DNA from: Mycobacterium sp. ACS1612
GTDB taxonomy: Bacteria; Actinomycetota; Actinomycetes; Mycobacteriales; Mycobacteriaceae
Assembly (NCBI RefSeq): GCF_001667505.1
Contig: NZ_LZHZ01000004.1
Coordinates: 1-64,000, forward strand
Length of the DNA: 64,000 bases
Direction of reading: 5' to 3'
Part shown: piece by piece, positions 1-7,862 of the stretch
Layout of the letters: each line of letters begins with the position of its first letter
Numbering within the stretch: position 1 is the first letter of the stretch
Notes under the pieces: generated by a model
Database searches by the model: none
What the model saw: only the letters and a program-made list of their open reading frames with translations
What the model was told of the DNA's origin: nothing
Program-made: the position numbers and the translations under genes

Positions 1-92
1 CAGCCCTAAACCCATAACCCAGAGTGTCAAGGATCAGCCGAAACAGATCCGTCAACCGTCAACCGACTCTGAACAGGGGCACCAAAGGCTCG

Positions 93-725
93 TCACCGCG
101 GCTTCAGCAGTGCCGCGGCGGCCTGCTCGCGAAGCCAGTGCTCGGCCTCGTCCCACGTCCACCCCGCCTCGGCGACCAACGTGTGCCACGGCTGATGGCC
201 GAAGTAGAACCAGAGCAGATCGGTGGCGCGCTCGTCGGTGAGATGCTCTCGGAGAGCGCCCATTTCACGTAACCGCGCCGCGGCCACGGCCAACGATTGC
301 CGATAGGCGCGGTTGGATGTGTCGAGGATTTCGGCCGCGCTCTCGTCGACGGCCGCTGCGGTCCGGTTCACCTGAATGATGTCGTGGTAGCGCTCATTGT
401 CGGCTCGGGTGCCGTGGGCCGTCACATCGATCACCTCACGCGGATCGCGGGCCCGGCGCACAGCGGCCAGCGTCTGTTCGACGACGGGGTCACGGACCGC
501 CTCCTCGATGATCGTCGCGAGGAGCGCGGTCTTGCCCCCTGCGCTGGAGTACACGGTCGGCACCGCAACACCGGCCTCCCGCGCAATGTCGTTGACGGTG
601 ACTAGGCCGTAGCCCTTCTCGATGAACAGGCGCATTCCGGCGGCAAGAATCCGCGCGCGGGTATCGCCCGCCGCCTCCGCTCTGCGCGCCGATCGGTACG
701 GCCTGCCCTGCACTGCACCCGCCAT
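93..725 (-). CDS. TetR family transcriptional regulator
   Basis: Predicted DNA-binding repressor of 210 aa. The N-terminal helix-turn-helix is seen in the run ILAAGMRLFIEKGYG followed by VTVNDIAREAGVAVPTVY (about residues 23-60). The rest is the variable ligand-binding helical domain, with the Trp-rich patch LLWFYFGHQPWHTL near the C-terminus. The frame stays open far upstream, but the ATG at 725 begins the conserved region and lies just before a palindrome, so it is taken as the start. It is divergent from a cupin gene, and that pairing suggests the regulator controls the cupin gene and itself. The ligand is unknown. Confidence 0.85.
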   Translation of the reverse strand: MAGAVQGRPYRSARRAEAAGDTRARILAAGMRLFIEKGYGLVTVNDIAREAGVAVPTVYSSAGGKTALLATIIEEAVRDPVVEQTLAAVRRARDPREVIDVTAHGTRADNERYHDIIQVNRTAAAVDESAAEILDTSNRAYRQSLAVAAARLREMGALREHLTDERATDLLWFYFGHQPWHTLVAEAGWTWDEAEHWLREQAAAALLKPR

Positions 726-730
726 CTTCG

Positions 731-747
731 TTATAGCATCCCTATAA
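731..747. promoter_or_regulatory. Palindromic operator candidate for the TetR regulator
   Basis: TTATAG-catcc-CTATAA is a perfect 6-bp inverted repeat in an A+T-rich gap between the divergent TetR (start 725) and cupin (start 795) genes. Its size and place fit a TetR-family operator that would block both promoters. Binding is inferred. Confidence 0.5.
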
Positions 748-794
748 TCAATATTTCGTCCACCTAAGACTAAACCCGAGAGGGCAGATGCCGC

Positions 795-1313
795 ATGAAA
801 TCGGAATTCAGCACCGTGTTCCATCGACTTGCCGGGATGCCGCCGAGCCAAAGCTTCGAGGTGTTCGGCGGCATCGTCGAGTTCCTCAGCTGGTCCGACG
901 AGTTCTGCGTGCTGCGCGGCACCGTGCCGCCCGGCTCGGTGGTGCCGCTGCACCGTCATCCCGACGCTGAGGACTTTCTCATCCTGTCGGGCACCCAGCA
1001 GGTTCTCGTTGCGGGCGACAGCGGCCTGCAGTGGCGCGACGCCCACGCCGGCGACTACGTCCGGGTGCCCGGCAACGCGCCGCATGCGCACCGCAACGTC
1101 ACCGACAGGCCCGCGGTCGATCTGATCGTCACCACCGCGCGGCTCGGCCGGTTCTTCCAAGAGGTGGGCCGTCCGATGACCGACGGCCTGGCTCCGCCCA
1201 CCCCGGAGGAGGTGGCGAACTTCGTCGCGGTGTCGGAGCGGTACGGCTACGTGTTGGGTACCCCCGAGGAGAACGCGGCGGTGGGAATCACGATGCCGGT
1301 GTTCAGCGGCTGA
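795..1313 (+). CDS. Cupin domain protein
   Basis: A 172-aa single-domain cupin. The first cupin motif is visible as PLHRHPDAEDFLILSG (metal-ligand His, His and Glu, about residues 53-68) and the second as PGNAPHAHRNV (about 97-107). The protein has no signal peptide and is probably cytosolic. It lies divergent from a TetR regulator across a palindrome, so its expression is likely ligand-controlled. Small cupins of this kind include dioxygenase-like and sugar- or quercetin-binding proteins. Nothing in the sequence fixes the substrate. The ATG at 795 follows GAGGGCAG. Confidence 0.8.
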   Translation: MKSEFSTVFHRLAGMPPSQSFEVFGGIVEFLSWSDEFCVLRGTVPPGSVVPLHRHPDAEDFLILSGTQQVLVAGDSGLQWRDAHAGDYVRVPGNAPHAHRNVTDRPAVDLIVTTARLGRFFQEVGRPMTDGLAPPTPEEVANFVAVSERYGYVLGTPEENAAVGITMPVFSG

Positions 1314-1327
1314 GCCCCTCAGTCGCG

Positions 1328-2482
1328 TCAGTCGCGGCCCTTCTTGGGCCCCTTGCCATTGCCGTGCCCGGGCGGCCCCTTCTTTTTCGGCGGTGGCTGC
1401 TCGAGTTGCGCGGGCGTCGTGGTCGGTGGCGGCGGCACGAATGACGTCGGGGGCGGAGGTGGCACCGATGTGCTGGTGCTCGCGGGCTCCGGGACGGCGG
1501 GCTTCGACGACGAATCGACGATGAACGCGATCGCGATGACGAGCACTGCCACCACCGCCGCGGTGACCAGCCACCACCGCGACCGGTGGGTTCCCCGCAC
1601 GGGCGCGGCCACCATCGTCGTGGGGTCGGGCAGCGGCGCCGCCATCACCCGCGTGGCCGGCCGCGCGGGAGGGCCGCCGCGGCCAGCCAACGCCGCGCGC
1701 ATCTCTTCGGCGTCGGCGAACCGCCACGCCGGATCGGGCGCCATCGCCCGCTCGATCACTGCTGCCAACGCCGGGTCCGCGTCGGGCCGCAGCGCGCCGA
1801 GCGGGGGCAGCGCCCCGTGCGATATGGCCCTGGCCAACTCAGCGATGTTCTCCTGCGGAAAGGCTCGACGGCCGGTCAGCGCCTCATAACCCACCACACC
1901 GACGGCGTACAGATCGTCGGCGACCGACGCCGGCCTGCCCGCGATCCGCTCAGGGCTCAGATACGCCATGGTTCCGACGATTTGGCCCGTCATCGTGTGC
2001 ACGCTGCCCGGGCTCTTGGCCACGCCGAAATCGGCCACCTTCGCATGTCCCGACAACGAGAACAAGATGTTGGCCGGCTTGATGTCGCGGTGCAGGATGC
2101 CTGCCGCGTGCGCGACGGACAGCGCGGACAGCACGTCATCGAGGATCCTCCGCACGTCCGGCTGCGGCAGTGGTCCCCGTGCGATCACGTCGGCGAGCGA
2201 CTGGCCCGACAGCCGCTCCATCACGATGTACGGCGTGCCTGCGTGCTCGCCGCTGTCGTGGACGGACACGATGTGCGGATGGTTCAGGGCAGCCGCGGCG
2301 CGGGCCTCAGTCTGGAATCGCAGACGGTTGTCGGGTGCTTCGATCAACATCGGGTGCAGCAGCTTGACGGCGACCGGTCGGTCCAACCGGATGTCCCAGC
2401 CGTCGCGTACTTCTGCCATGCCACCGCGTCCGAGAACGCCCCGAAGTTCGTAGCGGCCGCCCAGCACCTCCGGCGCCTGCAT
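1328..2482 (-). CDS. Membrane-anchored serine/threonine protein kinase
   Basis: A 384-aa Hanks-type kinase. Visible motifs are the glycine loop GRGGMAEV (about 18-25), the ATP-binding Lys in VAVKLL (K40), the catalytic loop HRDIKPANIL (about 135-145), the DFG motif in VADFGVAK, and SPERIAG in place of APE. A single membrane segment (WWLVTAAVVAVLVIAIAFIV, about 303-322) follows a Pro-rich linker. The outer part is only about 60 residues, Pro/Ser/Thr-rich and then very basic (KKKGPPGHGNGKGPKKGRD). It has no PASTA repeats, so it is not PknB itself. It resembles short-tailed mycobacterial Pkn kinases. Substrates are unknown. Confidence 0.92.
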   Translation of the reverse strand: MQAPEVLGGRYELRGVLGRGGMAEVRDGWDIRLDRPVAVKLLHPMLIEAPDNRLRFQTEARAAAALNHPHIVSVHDSGEHAGTPYIVMERLSGQSLADVIARGPLPQPDVRRILDDVLSALSVAHAAGILHRDIKPANILFSLSGHAKVADFGVAKSPGSVHTMTGQIVGTMAYLSPERIAGRPASVADDLYAVGVVGYEALTGRRAFPQENIAELARAISHGALPPLGALRPDADPALAAVIERAMAPDPAWRFADAEEMRAALAGRGGPPARPATRVMAAPLPDPTTMVAAPVRGTHRSRWWLVTAAVVAVLVIAIAFIVDSSSKPAVPEPASTSTSVPPPPPTSFVPPPPTTTPAQLEQPPPKKKGPPGHGNGKGPKKGRD

Positions 2483-2522
2483 GTCTAAAAGCTAGCCGGT
2501 CGACGTTGGCGTCAAACAACCG

Positions 2523-2777
2523 CTAGGTCGCGGCGTGCGGCGCGGGCACCGTGATCGGTGCGGGCGTCGCGATCATTTCGACCGCGTTGGCGAGGCCCTC
2601 GGCGATCGCGTCGATCACGTGGATGCCGATGGTGAACGGCGTGACCAGCACGGTCAGTGGCGACGGCGGCGGGTGGTAGCCGTTGGTCACCGTCGTCGCC
2701 GACGCAGGCGCTGGCGTGGACAACCCGATGGCCAGGGCGGCGATCATCGCCACCACTGCGCAGCCGACGGACCGCAT
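2523..2777 (-). CDS. Small exported protein of unknown function
   Basis: About 84 aa with a clear signal peptide: a basic N-terminus (MRS), the hydrophobic run AVVAMIAALAIGLS, and an APASA-type cleavage site. The mature peptide is about 60 residues, Pro-rich and hydrophobic (PPPSPLTVLVTPFTIGIHVIDAIAEGLANAVEMI). The GTG at 2789 is an alternative start; the ATG at 2777 is chosen because it gives a normal short signal n-region. It stands alone between the kinase and the SPFH gene. I do not recognise a family. Confidence 0.6.
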   Translation of the reverse strand: MRSVGCAVVAMIAALAIGLSTPAPASATTVTNGYHPPPSPLTVLVTPFTIGIHVIDAIAEGLANAVEMIATPAPITVPAPHAAT

Positions 2778-2841
2778 TGCACGCAACACACGTGAATCGT
2801 GCCTTATAAACGGCGCCAGGCATAGCGGAAAACGCCGAACG

Positions 2842-3746
2842 TTACCGAGCCGGCACGGTCGGCACCGCCGAAGTGTTGGGCCAGCAGCCCAGCGGGCTGA
2901 GATGGGCCTCGCGTGCGGCGTCGAGGCACTTGCTCACCAACACGTTCGGATCGTTGGACACCGACGCGGCCAGGATCTCGTTCGCCCTGGCCTCGGCCGC
3001 GGCGGTCTTGGCCCGCTGCTCGGCGACCCGGGTGTTGGCCTTCTCCACGTTCAGCGCGTTGATCCGGCTCTGCGTCGCCTCGTCGTAATTGACAAGCGGC
3101 ACAATCACATTGATGATCTCGATCTGCCCGCCACCTTGGACCGCAGCTTGTCGGCCACGTCGTCGCCCAGCGCCTGCACATTGGTGCCGTCGGAGTTCTC
3201 CGGTGCGAGCGGATCGAAGTTCGCGAACACCTCGTTGAGCGCGGCCCTCAACTCGCGGGTGACGAGATTGTCGCGAACGTTTTCGAAGTCGCGGTAGTCC
3301 AGGAACAGTTCGTCGGCGGCCGCGGGTTGGATGCGCCACCGCACGCTGTTGTCGACGAACGCCGTCGAGTTGTTGCCGAGTCGGACGGTGGTGGCGGCCT
3401 CGCCGGTGTGGTTGTCGATCTGGATGGTGCCGTTCATCTCGGTCACCGACTGCCACGGCGCCATGGCGTGCAGACCGTTGCTCAGTGTGCCGCCGGGCCT
3501 GCCGAACGTCGTGACCACGCCGATGTTGCGTGTCGAGACGATCGTCGTCGAGCCGAGAATCAGCACGAACACCAACAGGCCGCCCGATGCCACGGCGACC
3601 CGCATGGCCCTGGTCCGGCCCGCGTCGGCCTTCGAGGTGACCCGGACAAGCAGGGCGATCACGGTGACGATCACGAGCAACATCGCAGCGAACACTTGCC
3701 AAGGCACGTGGGCAGCCCTTTCGAAGGCGGGAGACGTCCGCCGCAT
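2842..3746 (-). pseudogene. SPFH/band 7 (prohibitin-like) membrane protein, frameshifted
   Basis: The first reading frame (3746 down to about 3130) gives two N-terminal hydrophobic segments and a band 7 core (TRNIGVVTTFGRPGGTLSNG). It then runs into a stop at 3105. The second half continues in the next frame with the typical SPFH tail (IEIINVIVPLVNYDEATQS, then the Ala/Glu-rich coiled coil ARANEIL) down to 2842. The break lies at about 3126-3135, in a GTGGCGGGC run on the coding strand. One added base would restore a continuous protein of about 301 aa. This is either a real 1-nt deletion or a sequencing error; no obvious slippery heptamer is present. Family members are membrane scaffold proteins. 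Confidence 0.8.
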
Positions 3747-3762
3747 CGTATGATCAAAATCG

Positions 3763-4086
3763 ATGCTCTACCAGCAACCTCACAGGTCGTTTCCGTCACG
3801 GCATCCATTGCTCACCGGCGCGGGGCTGCTGGTGGCGCTGTGGTGGTTGAACAATGGCTGGTACGAGGCGCTCGCTGCCGTGGCGATCGTCGGCCTTCTG
3901 GTGGCCGTCACGCGGCGCAGACGGGCGCTCGAGATTCGCCGCGCCGGACTACGGGCACGCGCCGACTTCGAACACCGGCTGACCCTGGCGGGCGACCCCC
4001 GCGGCGTATTCGGACGGTACCCGCCCGTGCAGCCGGTCCTCTTCCCCGAGCCGCCGACCGTGAGGCGTCAGACCTTCGGGCAGTAA
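3763..4086 (+). CDS. Small membrane protein of unknown function
   Basis: A 107-aa protein with two hydrophobic segments, LLTGAGLLVALWWLNNGWY (about 16-34) and EALAAVAIVGLLVAV (about 35-49), followed by a basic cytoplasmic-type tail (TRRRRALEIRRAGLRARADF) and a Pro-rich end. The ATG is only 16 bp from the divergent SPFH start at 3746, so the two promoters must overlap the coding ends. Its 3' end overlaps the tail of the oppositely directed MpaB-type gene by 19 bp. It looks like a conserved mycobacterial hypothetical; no function can be given. Confidence 0.7.
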   Translation: MLYQQPHRSFPSRHPLLTGAGLLVALWWLNNGWYEALAAVAIVGLLVAVTRRRRALEIRRAGLRARADFEHRLTLAGDPRGVFGRYPPVQPVLFPEPPTVRRQTFGQ

Positions 4087-5138
4087 TGCATCCCGTTGTC
4101 GCGGTGTTCGACCGGCGGCAGGTTGCGTGCGGGGGTGTGCACCAGCGGTGCGTCGGCGGGACAGCGCCCCGTTGCCCGGTCCCAGCCTGCGCGAGCCCGC
4201 GGATGAAAGCGGCGCCGTTTCGGCAGCAGCTTGAACGTCAGATTCACCAGCCGGCCGAACAGCCAGTGCAGCCGCTCGTCGCGAGCCGACCAGGTGTAGC
4301 CCATCAGGTCGCGGACCGGTTGGTCGTACAGTCCGACGGTGACCCAAACCGCAAAAGGCCCAAGCACTTTCAGCTGGAGGCGCCACAGCCAGTCCGGAAT
4401 CCATTGCAGTGACGGATGCTTGGGCATGGTCGACAGATTGAGAACCTCGCGCGCGGCGAAATTGTTCTCGAGGACGTTGCGACACATGTGATCCCAGTAA
4501 GCCTGGAAATCCTCCCAGCTCTTGGGAACTGGTCGCATGCTCACGCCGTACATGCTGTACCAGGTGACATGTTCGTCGAACAGTTGCCGCTTCTGGGCCT
4601 CGGTCAGACCGTCGCCGAAGTGTTCGGCGGTCAGGATGGTGCCCATGAAGAACGTCGAGTGCGCCCAGTAGAAGACGTCGGGGTTGAGCGCGCTGTAGCG
4701 ACGGCCTTGGTCGTCGACACCCTTGATGCCGATGTGGTAATCGCGAACTTCGGCACCCGTCTGCGGGGCGCGGTCGCCGTCGAAGACGACGCCGCCGATC
4801 GGATACAGCGAGCGAAGCAACCGCGGCATGCGTTCTTGGAAGAAGATCGAATGTTGTTCGACGGCGGCACCGAGTTGAGGGTGCATGTTCTGCATGGAAC
4901 CGGCCCAGGGCCCCTGCAGCAGCCCGCGCCAGTCACCGAATAGTTGCCAGGTCAAGGAGTCGGGGCCGAGAAACGCAGGAACGGCGTCGTAGCCGCCCGT
5001 CGTGACCGGGCAGCCCGGTGCCGGAGGGGTGGATCCGGTGGTCTCCGGGCACGCCTCAGAAGTATCTTGAGTCACCGGTGAACTTCCGCTCGTGTCAAAA
5101 GCCGTCCACGGCATTCTGACTACGGGTGTTGTCATCAT
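4068..5138 (-). CDS. MpaB/DUF2236-type oxygenase family protein
   Basis: A 356-aa protein of the oxygenase MpaB family (DUF2236), whose characterised fungal and latex-clearing relatives bind heme. Seen are the conserved YPIGGVVFDGD segment, the His-containing segments YWAHSTFFMGTILTAEHFGDG and FDEHVTWYSMYG, and the tail region with FKLLPKRRRFHP. The start is the first of two adjacent ATGs (5138); the reading frame is open further upstream but would invade the TetR gene. It is divergent from a TetR regulator only 17 bp away, a common arrangement for this family and probably a regulatory one. The substrate is unknown. Its relation to Rv0826 of M. tuberculosis is from memory. Confidence 0.82.
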   Translation of the reverse strand: MMTTPVVRMPWTAFDTSGSSPVTQDTSEACPETTGSTPPAPGCPVTTGGYDAVPAFLGPDSLTWQLFGDWRGLLQGPWAGSMQNMHPQLGAAVEQHSIFFQERMPRLLRSLYPIGGVVFDGDRAPQTGAEVRDYHIGIKGVDDQGRRYSALNPDVFYWAHSTFFMGTILTAEHFGDGLTEAQKRQLFDEHVTWYSMYGVSMRPVPKSWEDFQAYWDHMCRNVLENNFAAREVLNLSTMPKHPSLQWIPDWLWRLQLKVLGPFAVWVTVGLYDQPVRDLMGYTWSARDERLHWLFGRLVNLTFKLLPKRRRFHPRARAGWDRATGRCPADAPLVHTPARNLPPVEHRDNGMHYCPKV

Positions 5139-5155
5139 CGAGTTTAGGGAGTGAT

Positions 5156-5740
5156 GTGACTTCGGGTCAACGACGGGGCCGTTGGTCAGGCGTTCCGCTG
5201 CAGGATCGTCAGGTCCTGCGGCGCGACGAACTGATCGCCGCCGGCGTCGGGCTGCTTGGCAGTGAATCCGGCCCGGGGCTGACGGTGCGGGCGGTGTGCA
5301 AGGCGGCCGGGTTGACCGAGCGCTATTTCTATGAAAGCTTCGCCGACCGCGACGAATTTGTCCGCGCGGTCTACGACGATGTGTGCACGCGGGCGATGTC
5401 GACGCTGATGACCGCGGAGACCCCGCGCGACGCCGTCGAACGCTTCGTCGCGCTGATGGTCGACGATCCGTCACGGGGCCGGGTGCTGCTGTTGGCCCCC
5501 GGCGTAGAACCGGTGCTGACCCGGTCGGGCGCGGAATGGATGCCCAGCTTCATCGACCTACTGCAGCACAAGCTGACCCGGATCACCGATCCGGCTGTGC
5601 AGGCGATGGTGGCCACCGGCCTGATCGGCGCGTTGACGGCGTTGTTCACCGCCTACCTGAACGGTCGGCTACCGGCCACCCGTGAGCAGTTCATCGACTA
5701 CTGCGTCGACATGCTGCTCAACCGGGTGTCGAGCTATTAG
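5156..5740 (+). CDS. TetR family transcriptional regulator
   Basis: A 194-aa regulator. The HTH is seen as LIAAGVGLLGSESGPGLTV then RAVCKAAGLTERYFYESFAD (about 20-60), with the ERYFYESF recognition-helix pattern of TetR proteins. The GTG at 5156 is chosen because AGGGAG lies 5 bases upstream. An earlier GTG at 5126 would overlap the divergent MpaB-type gene. The very short divergent gap implies shared control. No clear palindrome is visible in the 17-bp gap, so the operator may overlap a coding end. Confidence 0.85.
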   Translation: MTSGQRRGRWSGVPLQDRQVLRRDELIAAGVGLLGSESGPGLTVRAVCKAAGLTERYFYESFADRDEFVRAVYDDVCTRAMSTLMTAETPRDAVERFVALMVDDPSRGRVLLLAPGVEPVLTRSGAEWMPSFIDLLQHKLTRITDPAVQAMVATGLIGALTALFTAYLNGRLPATREQFIDYCVDMLLNRVSSY

Positions 5741-5742
5741 TG

Positions 5743-6165
5743 CTACTCGTCGGGTGTGCTGACCTCTTCGAGCGACTGCTGCTCTTCGGCCGCGGCCTCA
5801 TCGGCAGCAGCCTTGGCCTCGCGGCCCGCTGGGCTGGCGACCGACGCACCGGGGTTGGTCGCCGTGGCGTATCCGCCGTTGCAGTTGAGATAGAACTGCA
5901 CCTGGCCGTCATAGTGAGCGCCATCGTCGGCATCGGCGAACGGCGCCGTCTGCGAACGCGTGACCAGGCACTCGTCCTGCGACAGTTTGTCGCCCACGCG
6001 GGCTGCGACCACGACGGAAAGCCCGGCATCACTGGCGGCCGACGAGGCGTCGGCGTAAGTCTGACCCGCGTAGTCGTCCGCCGCGGCGACTCCGGTGCCG
6101 AACAGCGCCATCAAGGCTGACGCGGCCACTGCCGAGCCGGCCGAAAGAACGAGGGACTTCTTCAC
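5743..6165 (-). CDS. Secreted protein with a PASTA-like domain
   Basis: A 140-aa exported protein. The signal peptide is KKSLVLSAGSAVAASALMALFGTGVAAA. The mature part begins DDYAGQTYADASSAASDAGL, which has the layout of a PASTA unit (GxTYxDAxxxxxxAGL), followed by two Cys (about 82 and 107) that could form a disulfide and an acidic Ala/Glu tail. The GTG at 6165 is chosen because GGAGG precedes it by 9 bases; a longer frame upstream lacks a signal. It ends 3 bp from the TetR gene, tail to tail, and is a paralogue of the next gene. Confidence 0.7.
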   Translation of the reverse strand: MKKSLVLSAGSAVAASALMALFGTGVAAADDYAGQTYADASSAASDAGLSVVVAARVGDKLSQDECLVTRSQTAPFADADDGAHYDGQVQFYLNCNGGYATATNPGASVASPAGREAKAAADEAAAEEQQSLEEVSTPDE

Positions 6166-6263
6166 TGAGTCCGACCTCCGAATTGTCGTAAAACTGCCTG
6201 GAAAGGTGATGGTCGGAGTGTATTGCGTGGTAGGCGTCACCGCTACCGATCGCGCAGTCCAGG

Positions 6264-6635
6264 TCAGCCGACTTGTTGAGCGGTGATCGCCTGCCGGCCC
6301 GCAGTACTGGCGGCGGAGTTGCCAGGAGTTCCCGGGCCCGCGATCGCGGCGTTACAGCTCAGCGCGACCCACACTTCGCTCGGACCCGATGCCTGCCGGG
6401 GCTGGTCGACACTCGGCTTACCCCAGGCGTTGGTGACAACACACTTGTCGATGTCCGCCGACCCGCCGGTGCGCGTCGCGATCACGACTGCCGACCCCTG
6501 GCTCTGGAGGGTGTTCTTGGCATCCCGGAACGTCTGGCCGACGACGTCAGGCACCGCGCCCGCGACGCCCGCGCCGACGGAGATGGTTGCTGCCATCGCG
6601 GCGGCAGCGCCTAATAGAACAGTGAGGGTCCTCAT
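6264..6635 (-). CDS. Secreted protein with a PASTA-like domain
   Basis: A 123-aa exported protein with the signal peptide MRTLTVLLGAAAAMAATISVGAGVAGA. The mature N-terminus VPDVVGQTFRDAKNTLQSQG is a convincing PASTA start (VPDVVG, then DAxxxLxxxG). Two Cys (in DKCVVTN and LSCNAA) match those of the neighbouring paralogue. PASTA domains are known to bind peptidoglycan fragments or beta-lactams in kinases and PBPs; a free secreted copy could bind cell-wall material, but that is inference. It lies upstream of its paralogue in the same direction with a 98-bp gap, so an ancient tandem duplication is likely. Confidence 0.72.
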   Translation of the reverse strand: MRTLTVLLGAAAAMAATISVGAGVAGAVPDVVGQTFRDAKNTLQSQGSAVVIATRTGGSADIDKCVVTNAWGKPSVDQPRQASGPSEVWVALSCNAAIAGPGTPGNSAASTAGRQAITAQQVG

Positions 6636-6783
6636 GTGAGCCCGACCTTCGAGTCGCGGGTGGCTGCGGCAGGATTTGCGGGCTCCCCCATTTGCCCGGG
6701 CCGATACTACCGCGACTATTGGCAACCTGTGAGGCGGATGTGACACACCGCGAGGCAACTTGAATGTCACCGGGGTACACAGA

Positions 6784-6789
6784 TATATT
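6784..6789 (+). promoter_or_regulatory. Probable -10 element of desA1
   Basis: TATATT stands out in G+C-rich DNA 66 bases before the desA1 start. Transcription from about 6796 would give a leader of about 60 nt carrying the strong GAGGAGGA ribosome site at 6839-6846. Confidence 0.45.
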
Positions 6790-6854
6790 GAGTGCAACCA
6801 ACAGGTACAGATAACTGGGATAGCGCTTCCCTGCCGCGAGGAGGACGAAAACCC

Positions 6855-7862
6855 ATGGCGCAAGATCTGACCGATCTTCAGCTACTGCACGAACTCGAGC
6901 CCGTTGTCGAGAAGAACCTCAATCGGCACCTGACGATGCGCAAGGACTGGAATCCGCACGACTACATCCCGTGGTCGGACGGCAAGAATTTCTACGCCCT
7001 CGGCGGTAAGGACTGGGACCCCGAGGAGTCCAAGCTTTCCGAGGTTGCCCAGGTGGCGATGCTGACCAACCTGCTGACCGAGGACAATCTCCCGGCGTAT
7101 CACCGCGAGATTGCGATGAACTTCTCGATGGACGGCCCGTGGGGATTCTGGGTCAACCGCTGGACGGCCGAGGAGAACCGGCACGGCATCGCGCTGCGTG
7201 ACTACCTCGTCGTCACCCGCGCCGTCGATCCCGTGGAGCTGGAGCAGCTCCGGCTGGAGCAGGTCACCCGCGGCTTCTCCCCCGGCCAGAACCAGCAGCT
7301 GGAGGGCAACGCCGAGCTGTTCGCCGAGAGCCTGTTCGACTCCGTCATCTATGTGACGTTCCAAGAATTGGCGACGCGCGTCTCGCACCGCAACACCGGC
7401 AAGGCGTGCAACGAGACCGTGGCCGACCAACTGCTGCAACGGGTTTCGGCCGATGAGAACCTGCACATGATCTTCTACCGCGATGTCTCCGCGGCCGGGT
7501 TCGACATCGCACCGAACCAGGCGATGCACTCGCTGCACAAGGTGCTGAAGAACTTCAAGATGCCCGGCTACACCATTCCGGACTTCCGGCGTAAGGCCGT
7601 CACCATCGCGTCCGGTGGCGTCTACGACCCGCGGATCCATCTCGACGACGTGGTGATGCCGGTACTGAAGAAGTGGCGCATCTTCGAGCGCGAGGACTTC
7701 ACCGGCGAGGCGGCGCGGCAGCGCGACGAACTCGGCAAGCTCGTCGAGGAGCTCGAGGAAGCCTGCGTGAAGTTCGAGGTTGCCAAGCAGCGCAGGCTCG
7801 AGCGGCTGGCGCAGATGGCCGAGAAGAAGGCCGCGAAGGAGCTCGCCGCATCAGCGTCATAG
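6855..7862 (+). CDS. desA1: Acyl-ACP desaturase DesA1
   Basis: A 335-aa soluble di-iron desaturase of the FA_desaturase_2 family. Iron-ligand motifs TAEENRHG (about 104-111) and SADENLHM (about 198-205) are intact. The N-terminus TDLQLLHELEPVVEKNLNRH closely matches M. tuberculosis DesA1. The family introduces a double bond into ACP-bound fatty acyl chains; DesA1 is linked to mycolic acid synthesis. The ATG at 6855 follows GAGGAGGA at good spacing; an in-frame ATG at 6792 has none. Its stop overlaps the expected start of the following dus gene, so the two probably share a transcript. Confidence 0.95.
   Translation: MAQDLTDLQLLHELEPVVEKNLNRHLTMRKDWNPHDYIPWSDGKNFYALGGKDWDPEESKLSEVAQVAMLTNLLTEDNLPAYHREIAMNFSMDGPWGFWVNRWTAEENRHGIALRDYLVVTRAVDPVELEQLRLEQVTRGFSPGQNQQLEGNAELFAESLFDSVIYVTFQELATRVSHRNTGKACNETVADQLLQRVSADENLHMIFYRDVSAAGFDIAPNQAMHSLHKVLKNFKMPGYTIPDFRRKAVTIASGGVYDPRIHLDDVVMPVLKKWRIFEREDFTGEAARQRDELGKLVEELEEACVKFEVAKQRRLERLAQMAEKKAAKELAASAS

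Noticed and set aside
1..92. A possible gene in the first 92 bases
   Set aside because: Only short frames without features occur; the stretch is the downstream flank of the TetR gene and holds nothing I can identify.
726..1727. Upstream extension of the first TetR gene on the minus strand
   Set aside because: The open frame runs through the cupin and kinase genes with no homology; the ATG at 725 fits the family length.
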